A DNA stretch of 64,000 nt from Parvicella sp041583015 (GTDB taxonomy: Bacteria > Bacteroidota > Bacteroidia > Flavobacteriales_D > Parvicellaceae), in assembly GCA_041583015.1 (NCBI GenBank), contig JBFHGR010000001.1, forward strand, positions 72,772 through 136,771. The letters run 5' to 3'. This document shows, piece after piece, positions 1 to 9,113 of this stretch; the first letter of the stretch is position 1; each line of letters begins with the position of its first letter. The notes below the pieces were generated by a model. That model was not told where the DNA came from. It searched no databases and was given only the letters and a program-made list of their open reading frames with translations. A program made the position numbers and the translations under genes.

Positions 1-1022
1 CCATGTACTTTTCTCATCTGCACAATAGAGTTAGCCACATTCCAAGTAATATAAGGGTGCTTTTTTAGTTCTGAAACTTCTGCAATATTAATATTTATTT
101 TTGACAATGTTTTGTCTTCCAATTTGAAATTTGCTAAGTGGTCATCAATGACTTCGGGCGGTAATTTATAGATTTCTTTCATTTGTTCAATAGAAACATA
201 GCCTCCTAATTGATTTCTATATTTTATAAATCTTTTTGCATATCCAAATCCAATTCCTGGAATTTTAGAAAACTCTAAAGTATCTGCTGTGTTGATGTCC
301 ACCACCACAAGTTCTTTTTCATAGACTTTTTGCTCCTTTTGTTTGATTGGATAGAATCCTTTTAAAGAATTTACCTCTTGAATTTCTGCTTGTAAAAAAT
401 CCTTTTCTTCTTTATATTCAGCAGCATCATCTTCTGTTTCAAAAGGCAAAATACAATACCAATATTCTTGATTTCTCTTCGTATAATACAGACTATCCAC
501 CCCTTGAAATCCATCATAAATTGGCACTTTAGACGTTTTCAAGACTACCACAAAGGTACTATTAGACTTTTCTTTAACATAATTATAATCATGAGAGGTG
601 GCTACCTTCTCCGGCAGATCTATAAAGGGCTCTAATACTTGGTATTTTTTCTCATCAACCATAAAAAGTTTTTTCATATCACTTTTTACTTTGAATACTG
701 CCCCTGCATTTTTATATTTCTCTATAGAAGTTGCTTGCTTTTCAGAAAAACCTAGTTGCATCCATTCCTCCACTCCAATTTCATTTGGGTTAAATGAAAA
801 ATATTGAATAGAGTCCACCTTTTCATTTGATTCATCAAAACCATAATTTTGAAATGCTTCAATGTCCTCATGATACTTTGAAAAGTCGGTTACTGAAGAT
901 TGAACAAATAGTCCTCTCACAAAGTACCAACTCAGAAGAACAGCAATAAGTATTAATAATACAACTGCCCCTTTTCGTTCACCTCTTGAATAGTGAAAAA
1001 AATCTTTAACAGGGCTAAGCAT
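1..1022 (-). CDS. Helix-hairpin-helix (ComEA-like) membrane protein, 3' end outside window
   Basis: I translated this reading frame directly; it runs off the left edge, so the C-terminus is missing. The ATG is at 1022 and at least 340 codons are present. Residues about 15-35 form one membrane segment after a short basic N-terminus (MLSPVKDFFHYSRGERKG). A mixed charged region follows, then at least two ComEA-type helix-hairpin-helix repeats marked by VDINTADTLEFSKIPGIGFG and a second INIAEVSELKKHPYIT. HhH repeats of this kind bind DNA backbone non-specifically; in ComEA they hold incoming DNA during transformation. It lies 13 nt after the AGCS symporter and is last in the visible minus-strand run. 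A DNA-uptake role is inferred from family resemblance only; many Bacteroidota carry such HhH proteins without proven competence. Confidence 0.75.
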   Translation of the reverse strand, partial: MLSPVKDFFHYSRGERKGAVVLLILIAVLLSWYFVRGLFVQSSVTDFSKYHEDIEAFQNYGFDESNEKVDSIQYFSFNPNEIGVEEWMQLGFSEKQATSIEKYKNAGAVFKVKSDMKKLFMVDEKKYQVLEPFIDLPEKVATSHDYNYVKEKSNSTFVVVLKTSKVPIYDGFQGVDSLYYTKRNQEYWYCILPFETEDDAAEYKEEKDFLQAEIQEVNSLKGFYPIKQKEQKVYEKELVVVDINTADTLEFSKIPGIGFGYAKRFIKYRNQLGGYVSIEQMKEIYKLPPEVIDDHLANFKLEDKTLSKININIAEVSELKKHPYITWNVANSIVQMRKVH

Positions 1023-1035
1023 TTTAATCTAATAG

Positions 1036-2679
1036 TTATTGTTTTTTGTACTCTTTTATTGCCGTTCTAAATCTCTTCACCTCTTCACGGACTTTTGGAG
1101 ACAAGAACAACAGCCCAATTATATTTGGGAAAACCATTGCAAAAATCATTGCATCAGAAAACTTGATTACCGAACCTAAACTAATTGACGATCCAACAAT
1201 TACAAAAATTAAAAACAGTGCTTTATAAGCCAAATCCACAGATTTACCTTTACCAAACAAAAACTTCCAAGCTTGAAGACCATAATAACTCCATGATAAC
1301 ATAGTAGAAAACGCAAATAAAATTACCGCCACAGTTAACACATATGAAAAGTTAGGTATGGCAGTATCAAATGCCAGGGAGGTTAAATCTACTCCTCCTA
1401 CAGCATCTCCACTTCCATTAAGTATTACATTATCTCCTGCATCTAAATTCCCATAATTAAAAAGACCAGCTTTAAGATTGGTGATGACTATAACCAAAGC
1501 CGTCATTGTACAAATTATCACGGTATCAATTAATGGCTCAAGAAGGGCAACAACCCCTTCGCTTGCTGGAAATTTGGTTTTCACAGCGGAGTGAGCTATT
1601 GCTGCTGAACCAACACCAGCTTCATTACTAAAGGCTGCTCTTTGGAATCCAACAATGATAACTCCTAAAACTCCTCCCAGTCCCGCTTCAGGACTAAAAG
1701 CTCCTTCGAAAATCATACCAAATGCAGTTGGTATCAATGAAAAGTTCATTCCAAGAATTACTAATGCAGCACCTACATAGATTACAGCCATAAAAGGCAC
1801 TACTTTCTCTGTCACCGCACCAATTTTTTTAATTCCTCCTATGATTACTATTCCAACCAATATCGCTACAATAACACCAAATATAAATCCAGCACCACCA
1901 AATTCTATCCCCGTCATTTGAAGAAATTGCGAAGCAGCTTGATTTGCCTGAAACATATTCCCTCCACCAAACGAGCCTCCAACGGCCATTATTGCAAAAA
2001 ATATAGCTAAAAACTTACCAAATTTAGCCCATCCTTTTTCTTTAAATCCTTTTGACAAATAATACATTGGACCACCGTGAACAGTCCCGTCCTCATCAAT
2101 ATCTCTATACTTAACTCCCAGTGTACATTCAACAAATTTGGATGCCATACCAATAAACCCAGCAACTATCATCCATAAGGTAGCACCAGGGCCACCCACA
2201 GCAATTGCAATTGCAACACCAGCAATATTACCTAGTCCAACAGTAGCAGACAAAGCTGCTGTCAATGCTTGAAAAGGTGTAACTTCACCATCAGCACCTT
2301 CCACTTTTATCGTATCTGGATTATCTCCTTCGTTAATGTTTAATTGGTCTGTTGTTTCTGAGACAGCATGTTTATCAATATCTTCATATTTACCTTTCAC
2401 CACTCTCAAAGCAACTCCCAATAATCTTACATTGGGAAATCTGAAGTATAATGTAAAGAATGTAGCTCCTGCCAATAATACAATCAATACAATTGGGATT
2501 GAAATGCCTGAAATTGAAATATCATAAAACACCACATTACTTATTACATCTGCTATAGGTTTGAAAAAATTATTAATTCTTTCATCTATTCCAACAGATG
2601 CCTCTTCCTGAGAAAATGAAGTAAATGGATAAATAAATATTGAAAAAAAAGTAAGTAATAAAAATGCTTTCAATCTCAT
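1036..2679 (-). CDS. Sodium:alanine/glycine symporter, AGCS family
   Basis: The 547-residue protein belongs to the AGCS family (AlsT/DagA/AgcS), which imports alanine or glycine with Na+ across the inner membrane. About eleven hydrophobic segments are visible. Family hallmarks include the ALSATVGLGNIAGVA stretch near residues 140-155, GGPGATLWM just after it, and the later FQRAAFSNEAGVGSAAIAHS motif around residues 350-370. The N-terminus looks like a cleavable signal (MRLKAFLLLTFFSIFIYPF...SFSQ) before the usual family start, which is seen in Bacteroidota members. It sits 16 nt downstream of the rmlD-like gene and 13 nt upstream of the HhH gene, so it is probably co-transcribed. The family assignment is firm; the exact amino acid substrate is not. 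Confidence 0.9.
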   Translation of the reverse strand: MRLKAFLLLTFFSIFIYPFTSFSQEEASVGIDERINNFFKPIADVISNVVFYDISISGISIPIVLIVLLAGATFFTLYFRFPNVRLLGVALRVVKGKYEDIDKHAVSETTDQLNINEGDNPDTIKVEGADGEVTPFQALTAALSATVGLGNIAGVAIAIAVGGPGATLWMIVAGFIGMASKFVECTLGVKYRDIDEDGTVHGGPMYYLSKGFKEKGWAKFGKFLAIFFAIMAVGGSFGGGNMFQANQAASQFLQMTGIEFGGAGFIFGVIVAILVGIVIIGGIKKIGAVTEKVVPFMAVIYVGAALVILGMNFSLIPTAFGMIFEGAFSPEAGLGGVLGVIIVGFQRAAFSNEAGVGSAAIAHSAVKTKFPASEGVVALLEPLIDTVIICTMTALVIVITNLKAGLFNYGNLDAGDNVILNGSGDAVGGVDLTSLAFDTAIPNFSYVLTVAVILFAFSTMLSWSYYGLQAWKFLFGKGKSVDLAYKALFLIFVIVGSSISLGSVIKFSDAMIFAMVFPNIIGLLFLSPKVREEVKRFRTAIKEYKKQ

Positions 2680-2695
2680 ACTAAGTTATTTATAA

Positions 2696-3592
2696 TTATA
2701 TGTTTAATAAACTCAACCCCTCTTCAAAACTTACTGGATCGTATCCTAGCAAATTCTTAGCTTTATTCAAAATAAAACCAGTGACTGGTGGTCTTTTTGC
2801 TGCTTGATTCAAAGATAAAGATTTTATTGGACTGACAATGGAAGCGTCTAATTTATAGAAATTTGCGACTCTATTTACTAATTCTAAAATACTCATTTGA
2901 TCTTTACCTGATAAATGAAATATTCCTTTTGCATTTTTTTCAGCGATCAACAAACAACCTTTTGCCAAGTCATCTGCAAATGTTGGGCTTCTAAACTGAT
3001 CATCCACAATTGTTAATGGTTCACCTTTTTCTAATGCAGATTTTGCCCATAATACAATGTTACTTCTGCTCATGTTTTCCCCAACGCCATAAACTATAAT
3101 AGTTCTTGCAATGGCCCAATTAGTATACTCATCATTTTGCAACAATTTTTCAGCAGCCAATTTAGACTCACCATAATAACTTAAAGGATTAGGAGTATCG
3201 TCTTCCGCATATGGTCCGTCTTCTCCATCAAAAATAAAATCTGTTGATAGATGAATAAAATGTGCCCCGATCTTTTTACAGTTTTCAAACAATAATTTGA
3301 CTGCATTCACATTTATGTTCCAACACGCTTCTTTATTTGTTTCACAAGCATCAACATTTGTCATCGCAGCCGTATTTATAACAATGTCTGGAAGATAAGA
3401 ATTCATAATAGATTCCACTTCAGTTCTGGATGTTATATCCATCGACTGATATTGAAAATCTTTAATTTTTTCAATTCTATTCACTCCAAACGAAGTGGCT
3501 AAAAAGTCAAAATCATCATTCCCGTCTAACTGTTTCACTAATTTCTGTCCCAACAACCCATTAGAACCTGTTATGAGTATTTTTTTCTTCAC
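2696..3592 (-). CDS. NAD(P)-dependent sugar reductase, RmlD (dTDP-4-dehydrorhamnose reductase) family
   Basis: The 298-residue Rossmann-fold protein starts with the nucleotide-binding motif ILITGSNGLLGQKL (GxxGxxG). It has the extended-SDR/RmlD features: NTAAMTNVDACE, LSTDFIFDGEDGPYAEDD, and the YxxxK catalytic pair in YYGESKLAAE near residue 145. RmlD enzymes reduce dTDP-4-dehydrorhamnose to dTDP-rhamnose. No rmlA, rmlB or rmlC lies in this window, and the gene sits in a housekeeping run rather than a sugar cluster, so the substrate is uncertain. Its start overlaps the end of the K+ channel gene by 4 nt (ATGA type), indicating translational coupling. Confidence 0.8.
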   Translation of the reverse strand: MKKKILITGSNGLLGQKLVKQLDGNDDFDFLATSFGVNRIEKIKDFQYQSMDITSRTEVESIMNSYLPDIVINTAAMTNVDACETNKEACWNINVNAVKLLFENCKKIGAHFIHLSTDFIFDGEDGPYAEDDTPNPLSYYGESKLAAEKLLQNDEYTNWAIARTIIVYGVGENMSRSNIVLWAKSALEKGEPLTIVDDQFRSPTFADDLAKGCLLIAEKNAKGIFHLSGKDQMSILELVNRVANFYKLDASIVSPIKSLSLNQAAKRPPVTGFILNKAKNLLGYDPVSFEEGLSLLNI

Positions 3593-4635
3593 GATTTATT
3601 TAAGCCTATTGATTTATTTAAATTAATGATTTGCTCTGGATTACCTAAAACAAAAATTTTAGAATTAGGAATAATTGCCATTTCCGCAGGTGGATTTATT
3701 ATATATTCATTCTCAGGAGTTCTAAATCCAACGATATTACAGTATGGAAAATGTTCTTTTAAATCTTGTAAAGACTTAAATCTAAAGTCCTCAGGAATAT
3801 CTGCAAAATCAATTTCCTCCAAATTAATTTCATTCTTGCCTTGAATACTAATTTCATCTAAAAACTCAAGAACATCAGGATTTGTAACCAACTGAGCCAT
3901 ATGACTTCCTCCTAAACTATCTGGCATAATCACATTATCCGCCCCCGCTATTTTGAGTTTTCGAATACTTGAATTCTGTGATGCTCTTGATATGATGGTC
4001 AAGTCCTTGTTTAATTCTCTACTTGTTAACACCACAAAAAGATTATCAGAATCAGACGGCAATGTGGTAATTAAAGCCTGTGCTTTATTTATACCAGCAG
4101 AAGACAGAAGTTCATCATCCGTTGCATTCCCTTGCAAACAAGGGAAAAGTGTTGTTTCTTTTATTGCATCAATAACTTCTTGATTTTCCTCGATAAGAAT
4201 AAATTTTTTATTTCGTGCGACCAAAGTGGCAACGGCTTGTTTTCCTACCCTTCCATACCCACATACAATGGTGTGACCTGACAATTGCGAAATATCTTTC
4301 ATAGTTCTATAATCTTTGAAATAAAGTTTGTAATCTCCTGAAACAATGTATGTTGTAATAGAAGAAATAGCATAAGCGAATGTACCAAAACTAGTAATAA
4401 TAAGAAAAGAAACAAACAACTTACCTTCTTGACTAAACTCATGCACTTCACCAAAACCAACGGTTGAAATTGTAATAATAGTTTGATAAAATGCATCAAT
4501 TAGTTCAAAATCTTCAATCAACATGAAACCTATAGTTCCACCAGCCATAATTAAAAAAAGTAAAATTAGGGCGTAATAGATTTTTGAGAAAAATCTAAAG
4601 TTGAACAACATAAAATTACTTCTTGCTTTCATCAC
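3589..4635 (-). CDS. Potassium channel with cytoplasmic RCK (TrkA-N/TrkA-C) domain
   Basis: The 348-residue protein has a two-helix K+ channel pore. The first membrane helix lies at about 20-40, the pore helix and selectivity filter TVGFGE at 58-63, and the second helix at about 72-97. An RCK domain follows with the dinucleotide-binding loop GYGRVG at 126-131 and the acidic end of strand beta-2 in LIEENQE. A TrkA-C-like segment ends the protein. Such MthK-like channels conduct K+ and are gated by ligand binding to an RCK octamer. Two methionines open the frame (MMKARSN), so the start may be one codon later. The gene overlaps DUF2851 upstream by 4 nt and the rmlD-like gene downstream by 4 nt. 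The ligand cannot be told from sequence. Confidence 0.88.
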   Translation of the reverse strand: MMKARSNFMLFNFRFFSKIYYALILLFLIMAGGTIGFMLIEDFELIDAFYQTIITISTVGFGEVHEFSQEGKLFVSFLIITSFGTFAYAISSITTYIVSGDYKLYFKDYRTMKDISQLSGHTIVCGYGRVGKQAVATLVARNKKFILIEENQEVIDAIKETTLFPCLQGNATDDELLSSAGINKAQALITTLPSDSDNLFVVLTSRELNKDLTIISRASQNSSIRKLKIAGADNVIMPDSLGGSHMAQLVTNPDVLEFLDEISIQGKNEINLEEIDFADIPEDFRFKSLQDLKEHFPYCNIVGFRTPENEYIINPPAEMAIIPNSKIFVLGNPEQIINLNKSIGLNKS

Positions 4636-5903
4636 TGCAATAAATATACGCCTATTTTACAATGTAGACACTTTTTAAGAGAACAATACTCATTGTTTAA
4701 TTGTATTAAGGATTGAGAATACTTGGCATTTCCATTTTCAAACCCTATTGATTCAAATTTTTTTGTTATACTATTTTTCTCTGGCTTAATAGTTTCCAAT
4801 AATTCCAATGCAAATTTCTCATAGGAGGAATTACCAACATTTCTTCCATAGGTAAAAGCAAATGGAACGATACAGTTAATGATAATTGAATGTAATGTTG
4901 CTGTCCCCAATTTACCTGAATTGGGTTTACTTTTGGCAGAATTAAAAGAATAGTGCGTTTGCCAAAACACTGATGGCTCAACATCTAAGATTAATCCAAT
5001 TTTTTCAATGGACATTTTATCTCTTATGATATAAAATAATTTTTGAGTTGCCGTATAAATCGCTGCTAACTGTGCCATTCTCAATGTAGGAAAATTAGGA
5101 GGTCTCATTCTAGAAAACTTCCAAACAACAGACTTCAGCGGAATTAAAGAATACTTCTGTTTGAGATATAAATATTCATTTCGTATTGTTTGATGATAGT
5201 CTAATGACATTTCCTCCTCTAGTAAACCTGCTTGACCAAAAATAAGCGCTTCGGTGGCTAATAAGTTATTACTTTCCTTATTTAAAATTCTTAACGGTAA
5301 GCGATGTGAAAGTTCGACCATTTGCTGAGCATTTACCTTCATTCCCATGTACTTGAAAAAAAACTGATGAAATGTTTCTTCCCAATCTCCATTATTCAAA
5401 TTCAACTGTTTGACAATATCATTTGATTTTCGCTGAAGCCTTTCCACTAACATGTTATCCAAAGTGTTATTCACAATAAATGAAGGGACCTCATGAAAAT
5501 GAGATTCACATGGCAGTTTATTCCCGTTATTAAGGAACTTTTCATAATAGAAGTAAGCATCTTCGTCTAACAAGTTTTTCAGTTCTAGCACTGGAATCCG
5601 CTCACCATTTTTATTTAGGATATCTTTGTCGTGTTCGTATACAACATGCAATATAACATTATTGTAACGCTCATCTTTATCATGCATATGGAGTGCCCAA
5701 TGACTTGTTTTTATATGAATTTCAATGGAGCCAGCCCAAAGTGTTTCTCCAATTCGAACTTGTCCTTCTAAAAAATCAGCACCTGCATTTACATTATGAA
5801 AACCTTTCTTCAAAATGCATACTGATTCACCCTCTGTAGTGATAAGGTTTGATTGGTCAAATTTTGAAAATTTCCATATATAATGTAGGTAGTCTTCAGT
5901 CAT
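4632..5903 (-). CDS. DUF2851 family protein
   Basis: The 423-residue soluble protein matches the Bacteroidota-specific DUF2851 family. It begins MTEDYLHYIWKFSKFD and carries the family stretches GFHNVNAGADFLEGQVRIG and WAGSIEIHIKTSHW near residues 30-70. It ends in a cysteine-bearing tail (YCSLKKCLHCKIGVYLL). The N-terminal half resembles a nuclease-like fold according to family lore, but no catalytic set can be assigned with certainty here. The C-terminal CxxC-type cysteines could bind metal. No biochemical role is established for the family. It lies 15 nt after pyrF and overlaps the K+ channel gene by 4 nt. Confidence 0.75.
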   Translation of the reverse strand: MTEDYLHYIWKFSKFDQSNLITTEGESVCILKKGFHNVNAGADFLEGQVRIGETLWAGSIEIHIKTSHWALHMHDKDERYNNVILHVVYEHDKDILNKNGERIPVLELKNLLDEDAYFYYEKFLNNGNKLPCESHFHEVPSFIVNNTLDNMLVERLQRKSNDIVKQLNLNNGDWEETFHQFFFKYMGMKVNAQQMVELSHRLPLRILNKESNNLLATEALIFGQAGLLEEEMSLDYHQTIRNEYLYLKQKYSLIPLKSVVWKFSRMRPPNFPTLRMAQLAAIYTATQKLFYIIRDKMSIEKIGLILDVEPSVFWQTHYSFNSAKSKPNSGKLGTATLHSIIINCIVPFAFTYGRNVGNSSYEKFALELLETIKPEKNSITKKFESIGFENGNAKYSQSLIQLNNEYCSLKKCLHCKIGVYLLQ

Positions 5904-5918
5904 TGATCATTACGTGGT

Positions 5919-6740
5919 TTAAATGATTTTGAACTCTTTTAGATATTGTGACATTTCTTGTTGAAGTTTCAACGCCTCATCACGGGCATCCAATGCAAAC
6001 TCTTCTCCATTGCTGGCATAAATTATAGATCTAGATGCATTAACGAGTAAACCACAATCATTGTTTATCCCATTAATTACAACATCTTTCAAACTTCCTC
6101 CTTGTGCGCCAACTCCAGGAACCAACAAAAACGAATCTGGTACAATTGCGCGTACTTTCTTCAATATATCAGCCCTGGTAGCACCAACTACATACATTAA
6201 GTTATCCTTATCGCCCCATTCTAACGAAGTTTTCAATACTTTCTCAAACAACATCTTTCCATTTTCGATGTTTCTATATTGAAAATCCAATCCTCCAACA
6301 TTGCTTGTGGCTGCTAATAAAATTACCCACTTATCCTTAAATCCAAAATAAGGGGTTACAGAATCTTCTCCCATGTATGGAGCAACGGTTATTGAATCAA
6401 AATTATAGGTCTCAAAAAAAGTTTTAGCATACATTTTTGAGGTATTACCTATATCTCCACGCTTTGCATCCGCAATGGTAAAGCAATTTTGGGGAACATA
6501 ATTCACTGTCTTTTCTAATGTATCCCAACCTTTACTTCCTTGAGATTCATAAAAAGCAATATTAGGTTTGTATGCTACACAATATCTATGAGTAGCATCT
6601 ATAATTCTTTTGTTAAATTCAAAGATTGGATCTTCGAAATCAAGTAAAAATGTAGGAATCTTGTCTATATCCGTATCAAGACCTACACATAGAAATGACT
6701 CCTTTTCTTTTATTTGCTGTATTAATTCCGCTCTTTTCAT
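5919..6740 (-). CDS. pyrF: Orotidine 5'-phosphate decarboxylase
   Basis: The 273-residue enzyme converts OMP to UMP, the last step of de novo pyrimidine synthesis, in the cytoplasm. It is the longer type-2 form typical of Bacteroidota and mycobacteria. The catalytic Asp/Lys cluster is visible as DAKRGDIGNT at residues 91-100 (D91, K93, D96), with SFLCVGLDTD near the N-terminus and FLLVPGVGAQGG holding the phosphate-binding region. It lies between prfA (10 nt upstream) and DUF2851 (15 nt downstream) on the minus strand, in line with co-transcription from a promoter at or before purM. Confidence 0.95.
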   Translation of the reverse strand: MKRAELIQQIKEKESFLCVGLDTDIDKIPTFLLDFEDPIFEFNKRIIDATHRYCVAYKPNIAFYESQGSKGWDTLEKTVNYVPQNCFTIADAKRGDIGNTSKMYAKTFFETYNFDSITVAPYMGEDSVTPYFGFKDKWVILLAATSNVGGLDFQYRNIENGKMLFEKVLKTSLEWGDKDNLMYVVGATRADILKKVRAIVPDSFLLVPGVGAQGGSLKDVVINGINNDCGLLVNASRSIIYASNGEEFALDARDEALKLQQEMSQYLKEFKII

Positions 6741-6750
6741 GAATAAAACT

Positions 6751-7842
6751 CTAAAATTCTAATCCTCCGTCTTTTAATTTCTCCGTATTTTCTGCCATTT
6801 TCAATGCTTCAATCATTTCATCAATGTCTCCATTAATAAAATTATTCAAATTGTACATGGTCTTATTAATTCTATGGTCAGTAATTCGTCCTTGAGGCCA
6901 ATTATAAGTTCTAATTTTTGCAGATCTATCTCCAGTTGAAACCATAGTCTTTCTTTTAGCAGCTATATCTCCATGACGTTTGTTCAGTTCCATATCGTAT
7001 AACCTAGAACGTATCCACTCCATAGCAGTTATTCTATTTTCTAATTGCGAACGAGAAACAGAGCACACAACTACAATACCAGAAGGTTTATGTGTTAACT
7101 GGACCTTAGTTTCAACCTTATTTACATTCTGCCCACCAGCACCACCTGAACGAGACGTCTGCATTTCAATATCAGCTGGGTTAATTACCACATCCAATTC
7201 TTCGACCTCTGGCAGTACAGCCACAGTAGCCGCAGATGTATGTACACGTCCCTGTGTTTCTGTATCAGGTACTCTCTGAACACGATGAACTCCAGCTTCA
7301 AACTTCATTGTTCCGTACACGTCTGCCCCTTTAACTTTCAGTATAACCTCTTTATACCCGCCTGCTGTACCATCAGTTACATCCATAACCTCAACTTGCC
7401 AACCTTTCTCTTCGAAATAGCGCGTATACATTCTGTATAAATCTCCTGCAAACAAACTTGCTTCATCGCCTCCGGTACCAGATCTAATCTCAATAATAGC
7501 ATTCTTATCGTCTTCTGGATCTTTGGGAATTAACATCCATTTGATTTTCTCCTCCCACTCTTCCTTTTGAATTTCCAAATCCTTAATTTCAGCTTTGGCC
7601 ATTTCTTTGAAATCAGCATCAGTTTCTTCTGATAACATTTCATACGAAGAAGATAAATTATCTATCACACTCTTATATGCCTCATACGCTTCCACCATCA
7701 CTTCTTTGTCCTTATACTCCTTAGTAAGTTTTACATACTTAGGCATATCAGAAATAATATCTGGATCCACAATGAGTTTGCCAACCTCTTCAAACCTCAT
7801 TTTTATTACCTCTAATTTAGGCAAATAACTTTCTGCACTCAT
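6751..7842 (-). CDS. prfA: Peptide chain release factor 1
   Basis: The 363-residue protein terminates translation at UAA and UAG. The peptide anticodon PxT is seen as PDT at 192-194 (RVPDTETQGRVHTSA), which marks RF1 rather than RF2 (SPF). The catalytic GGQ is at 236-238 in GAGGQNVNKVETKV, whose glutamine is normally methylated by PrmC. Length matches the family (about 360). It sits 9 nt after purM and 10 nt before pyrF, so a translation factor is embedded in a nucleotide-synthesis run. The start at 7842 (MSAESYLPKLEVIKMRFEEV) fits family N-termini. Confidence 0.96.
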   Translation of the reverse strand: MSAESYLPKLEVIKMRFEEVGKLIVDPDIISDMPKYVKLTKEYKDKEVMVEAYEAYKSVIDNLSSSYEMLSEETDADFKEMAKAEIKDLEIQKEEWEEKIKWMLIPKDPEDDKNAIIEIRSGTGGDEASLFAGDLYRMYTRYFEEKGWQVEVMDVTDGTAGGYKEVILKVKGADVYGTMKFEAGVHRVQRVPDTETQGRVHTSAATVAVLPEVEELDVVINPADIEMQTSRSGGAGGQNVNKVETKVQLTHKPSGIVVVCSVSRSQLENRITAMEWIRSRLYDMELNKRHGDIAAKRKTMVSTGDRSAKIRTYNWPQGRITDHRINKTMYNLNNFINGDIDEMIEALKMAENTEKLKDGGLEF

Positions 7843-7851
7843 TATTTCAAA

Positions 7852-9048
7852 TTATTTATCGTAAATAAATTCACCAAATTCTGATGTTATTGTAAGTTTC
7901 TTCTTATCTGATTTTTCAACTCTTCCAACAACCTTTGCATCGATATTAAAGTGCTGACTTATTTCAATGATATCATTAGCTAAATCTTCTGGGACATATA
8001 GTTCCATTCTATGTCCCATGTTAAATACTCTGTACATTTCCTCCCAAGATGTTTTAGATTCTTCTTGAATTAAATTAAACAAAGGTGGCACAGGAAACAT
8101 ATTATCCTTTATAACATGTACGTCATCAACAAAGTGTAACACTTTTGTTTGCGCTCCTCCACTACAATGAACCATTCCGTGAATGTCTGGTCTATACTTA
8201 TCTAAAATCTTTTTAATTACAGGCGCATAAGTTCTTGTTGGAGATAAAACTAATTTTCCCGCATCTAAAGGGGTATTCTCAATTTTATCAGTAAGTTTTT
8301 TTGAACCTGAATAAACCAAATCTTCAGGAACAGCACTATCATAACTTTCTGGAAATTTTGAAGCCAAGACTTTACTGAATACATCATGTCTAGCCGATGT
8401 TAAACCATTACTTCCCATTCCTCCGTTATACTCCGACTCATAAGATGCTTGCCCATAGGAAGATAAACCTACTATTACATCACCTGGTCTGATATTAGCA
8501 TTGTCAATCACATCTGTTCTTTTCAATCTAGCCACAACCGTTGAGTCAACTATTATTGTCCGTACCAAATCTCCAACATCAGCAGTTTCTCCTCCCGTTG
8601 ATATAATTTTAAAACCTTGCTTCTCCAAGTCAGCAAGTAATTCTTCTGTACCATTAATTAATGCAGAAAGTACATCTCCAGGAATTAGATTTTTATTTCT
8701 ACCAATTGTTGAAGACAACATAATATTCTCTGTAGCACCAACGCACAATAGATCATCAATATTCATTATCAAAGCGTCCTGTGCAATCCCCTTCCATACC
8801 GATAAATCTCCGGTTTCTTTCCAATACATATATGCCAATGAAGACTTTGTCCCTGCGCCATCTGCATGCATTACAATACAATGATCTTCACTTCCAGACA
8901 AATAATCAGGAACAATTTTACAAAACGCCTTAGGAAAAAGACCTTTATCAACATTTTTAATTGCATTATGCACGTCCTCCTTTCCGGCAGACACACCTCT
9001 TTTTTGATATCTTACTTCTACTGATGACATAAACTGTTTTTTCGTCAT
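7852..9048 (-). CDS. purM: Phosphoribosylformylglycinamidine cyclo-ligase (AIR synthetase), Bacteroidota type
   Basis: The 398-residue PurM-family enzyme makes AIR from FGAM with ATP in purine synthesis. It shows KEDVHNAIKNVDKG, MHADGAGTKSSLAY (metal/nucleotide site), QDALIMNIDDLLCVGA and STGGETADVGD, all typical of the long Bacteroidota form. The frame opens at 9048 with MTKKQFMSSVEVRYQ, but the methionine at 9030 (MSSVEVRYQKRG) matches the usual family start and may be the real one. It is first in the long minus-strand run, just after the terminator hairpin of the OmpA gene. A cryptic promoter must lie in the 65-nt gap or upstream, unless read-through feeds the operon. Confidence 0.9.
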   Translation of the reverse strand: MTKKQFMSSVEVRYQKRGVSAGKEDVHNAIKNVDKGLFPKAFCKIVPDYLSGSEDHCIVMHADGAGTKSSLAYMYWKETGDLSVWKGIAQDALIMNIDDLLCVGATENIMLSSTIGRNKNLIPGDVLSALINGTEELLADLEKQGFKIISTGGETADVGDLVRTIIVDSTVVARLKRTDVIDNANIRPGDVIVGLSSYGQASYESEYNGGMGSNGLTSARHDVFSKVLASKFPESYDSAVPEDLVYSGSKKLTDKIENTPLDAGKLVLSPTRTYAPVIKKILDKYRPDIHGMVHCSGGAQTKVLHFVDDVHVIKDNMFPVPPLFNLIQEESKTSWEEMYRVFNMGHRMELYVPEDLANDIIEISQHFNIDAKVVGRVEKSDKKKLTITSEFGEFIYDK

Positions 9049-9056
9049 TTATAAAT

Positions 9057-9092
9057 AAAAAAAAACATCCTACTCAATTAAAAGTAGGATGT
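9057..9092 (-). terminator. Intrinsic terminator of the PorE-like OmpA gene
   Basis: Read on the minus strand, a perfect 9-bp stem (ACATCCTAC / GTAGGATGT, 9084-9092 with 9065-9073) closes a 10-nt loop. It is followed by a run of eight T. It starts 22 nt past the stop codon at 9114. Confidence 0.9.
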
Positions 9093-9113
9093 CCTAATAT
9101 ATTACTATTTCAA

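Noticed and set aside
8501..8884. A 127-codon plus-strand frame opposite purM.
   Set aside because: purM is a clear family member over the same stretch; the antisense frame has shadow-like composition.
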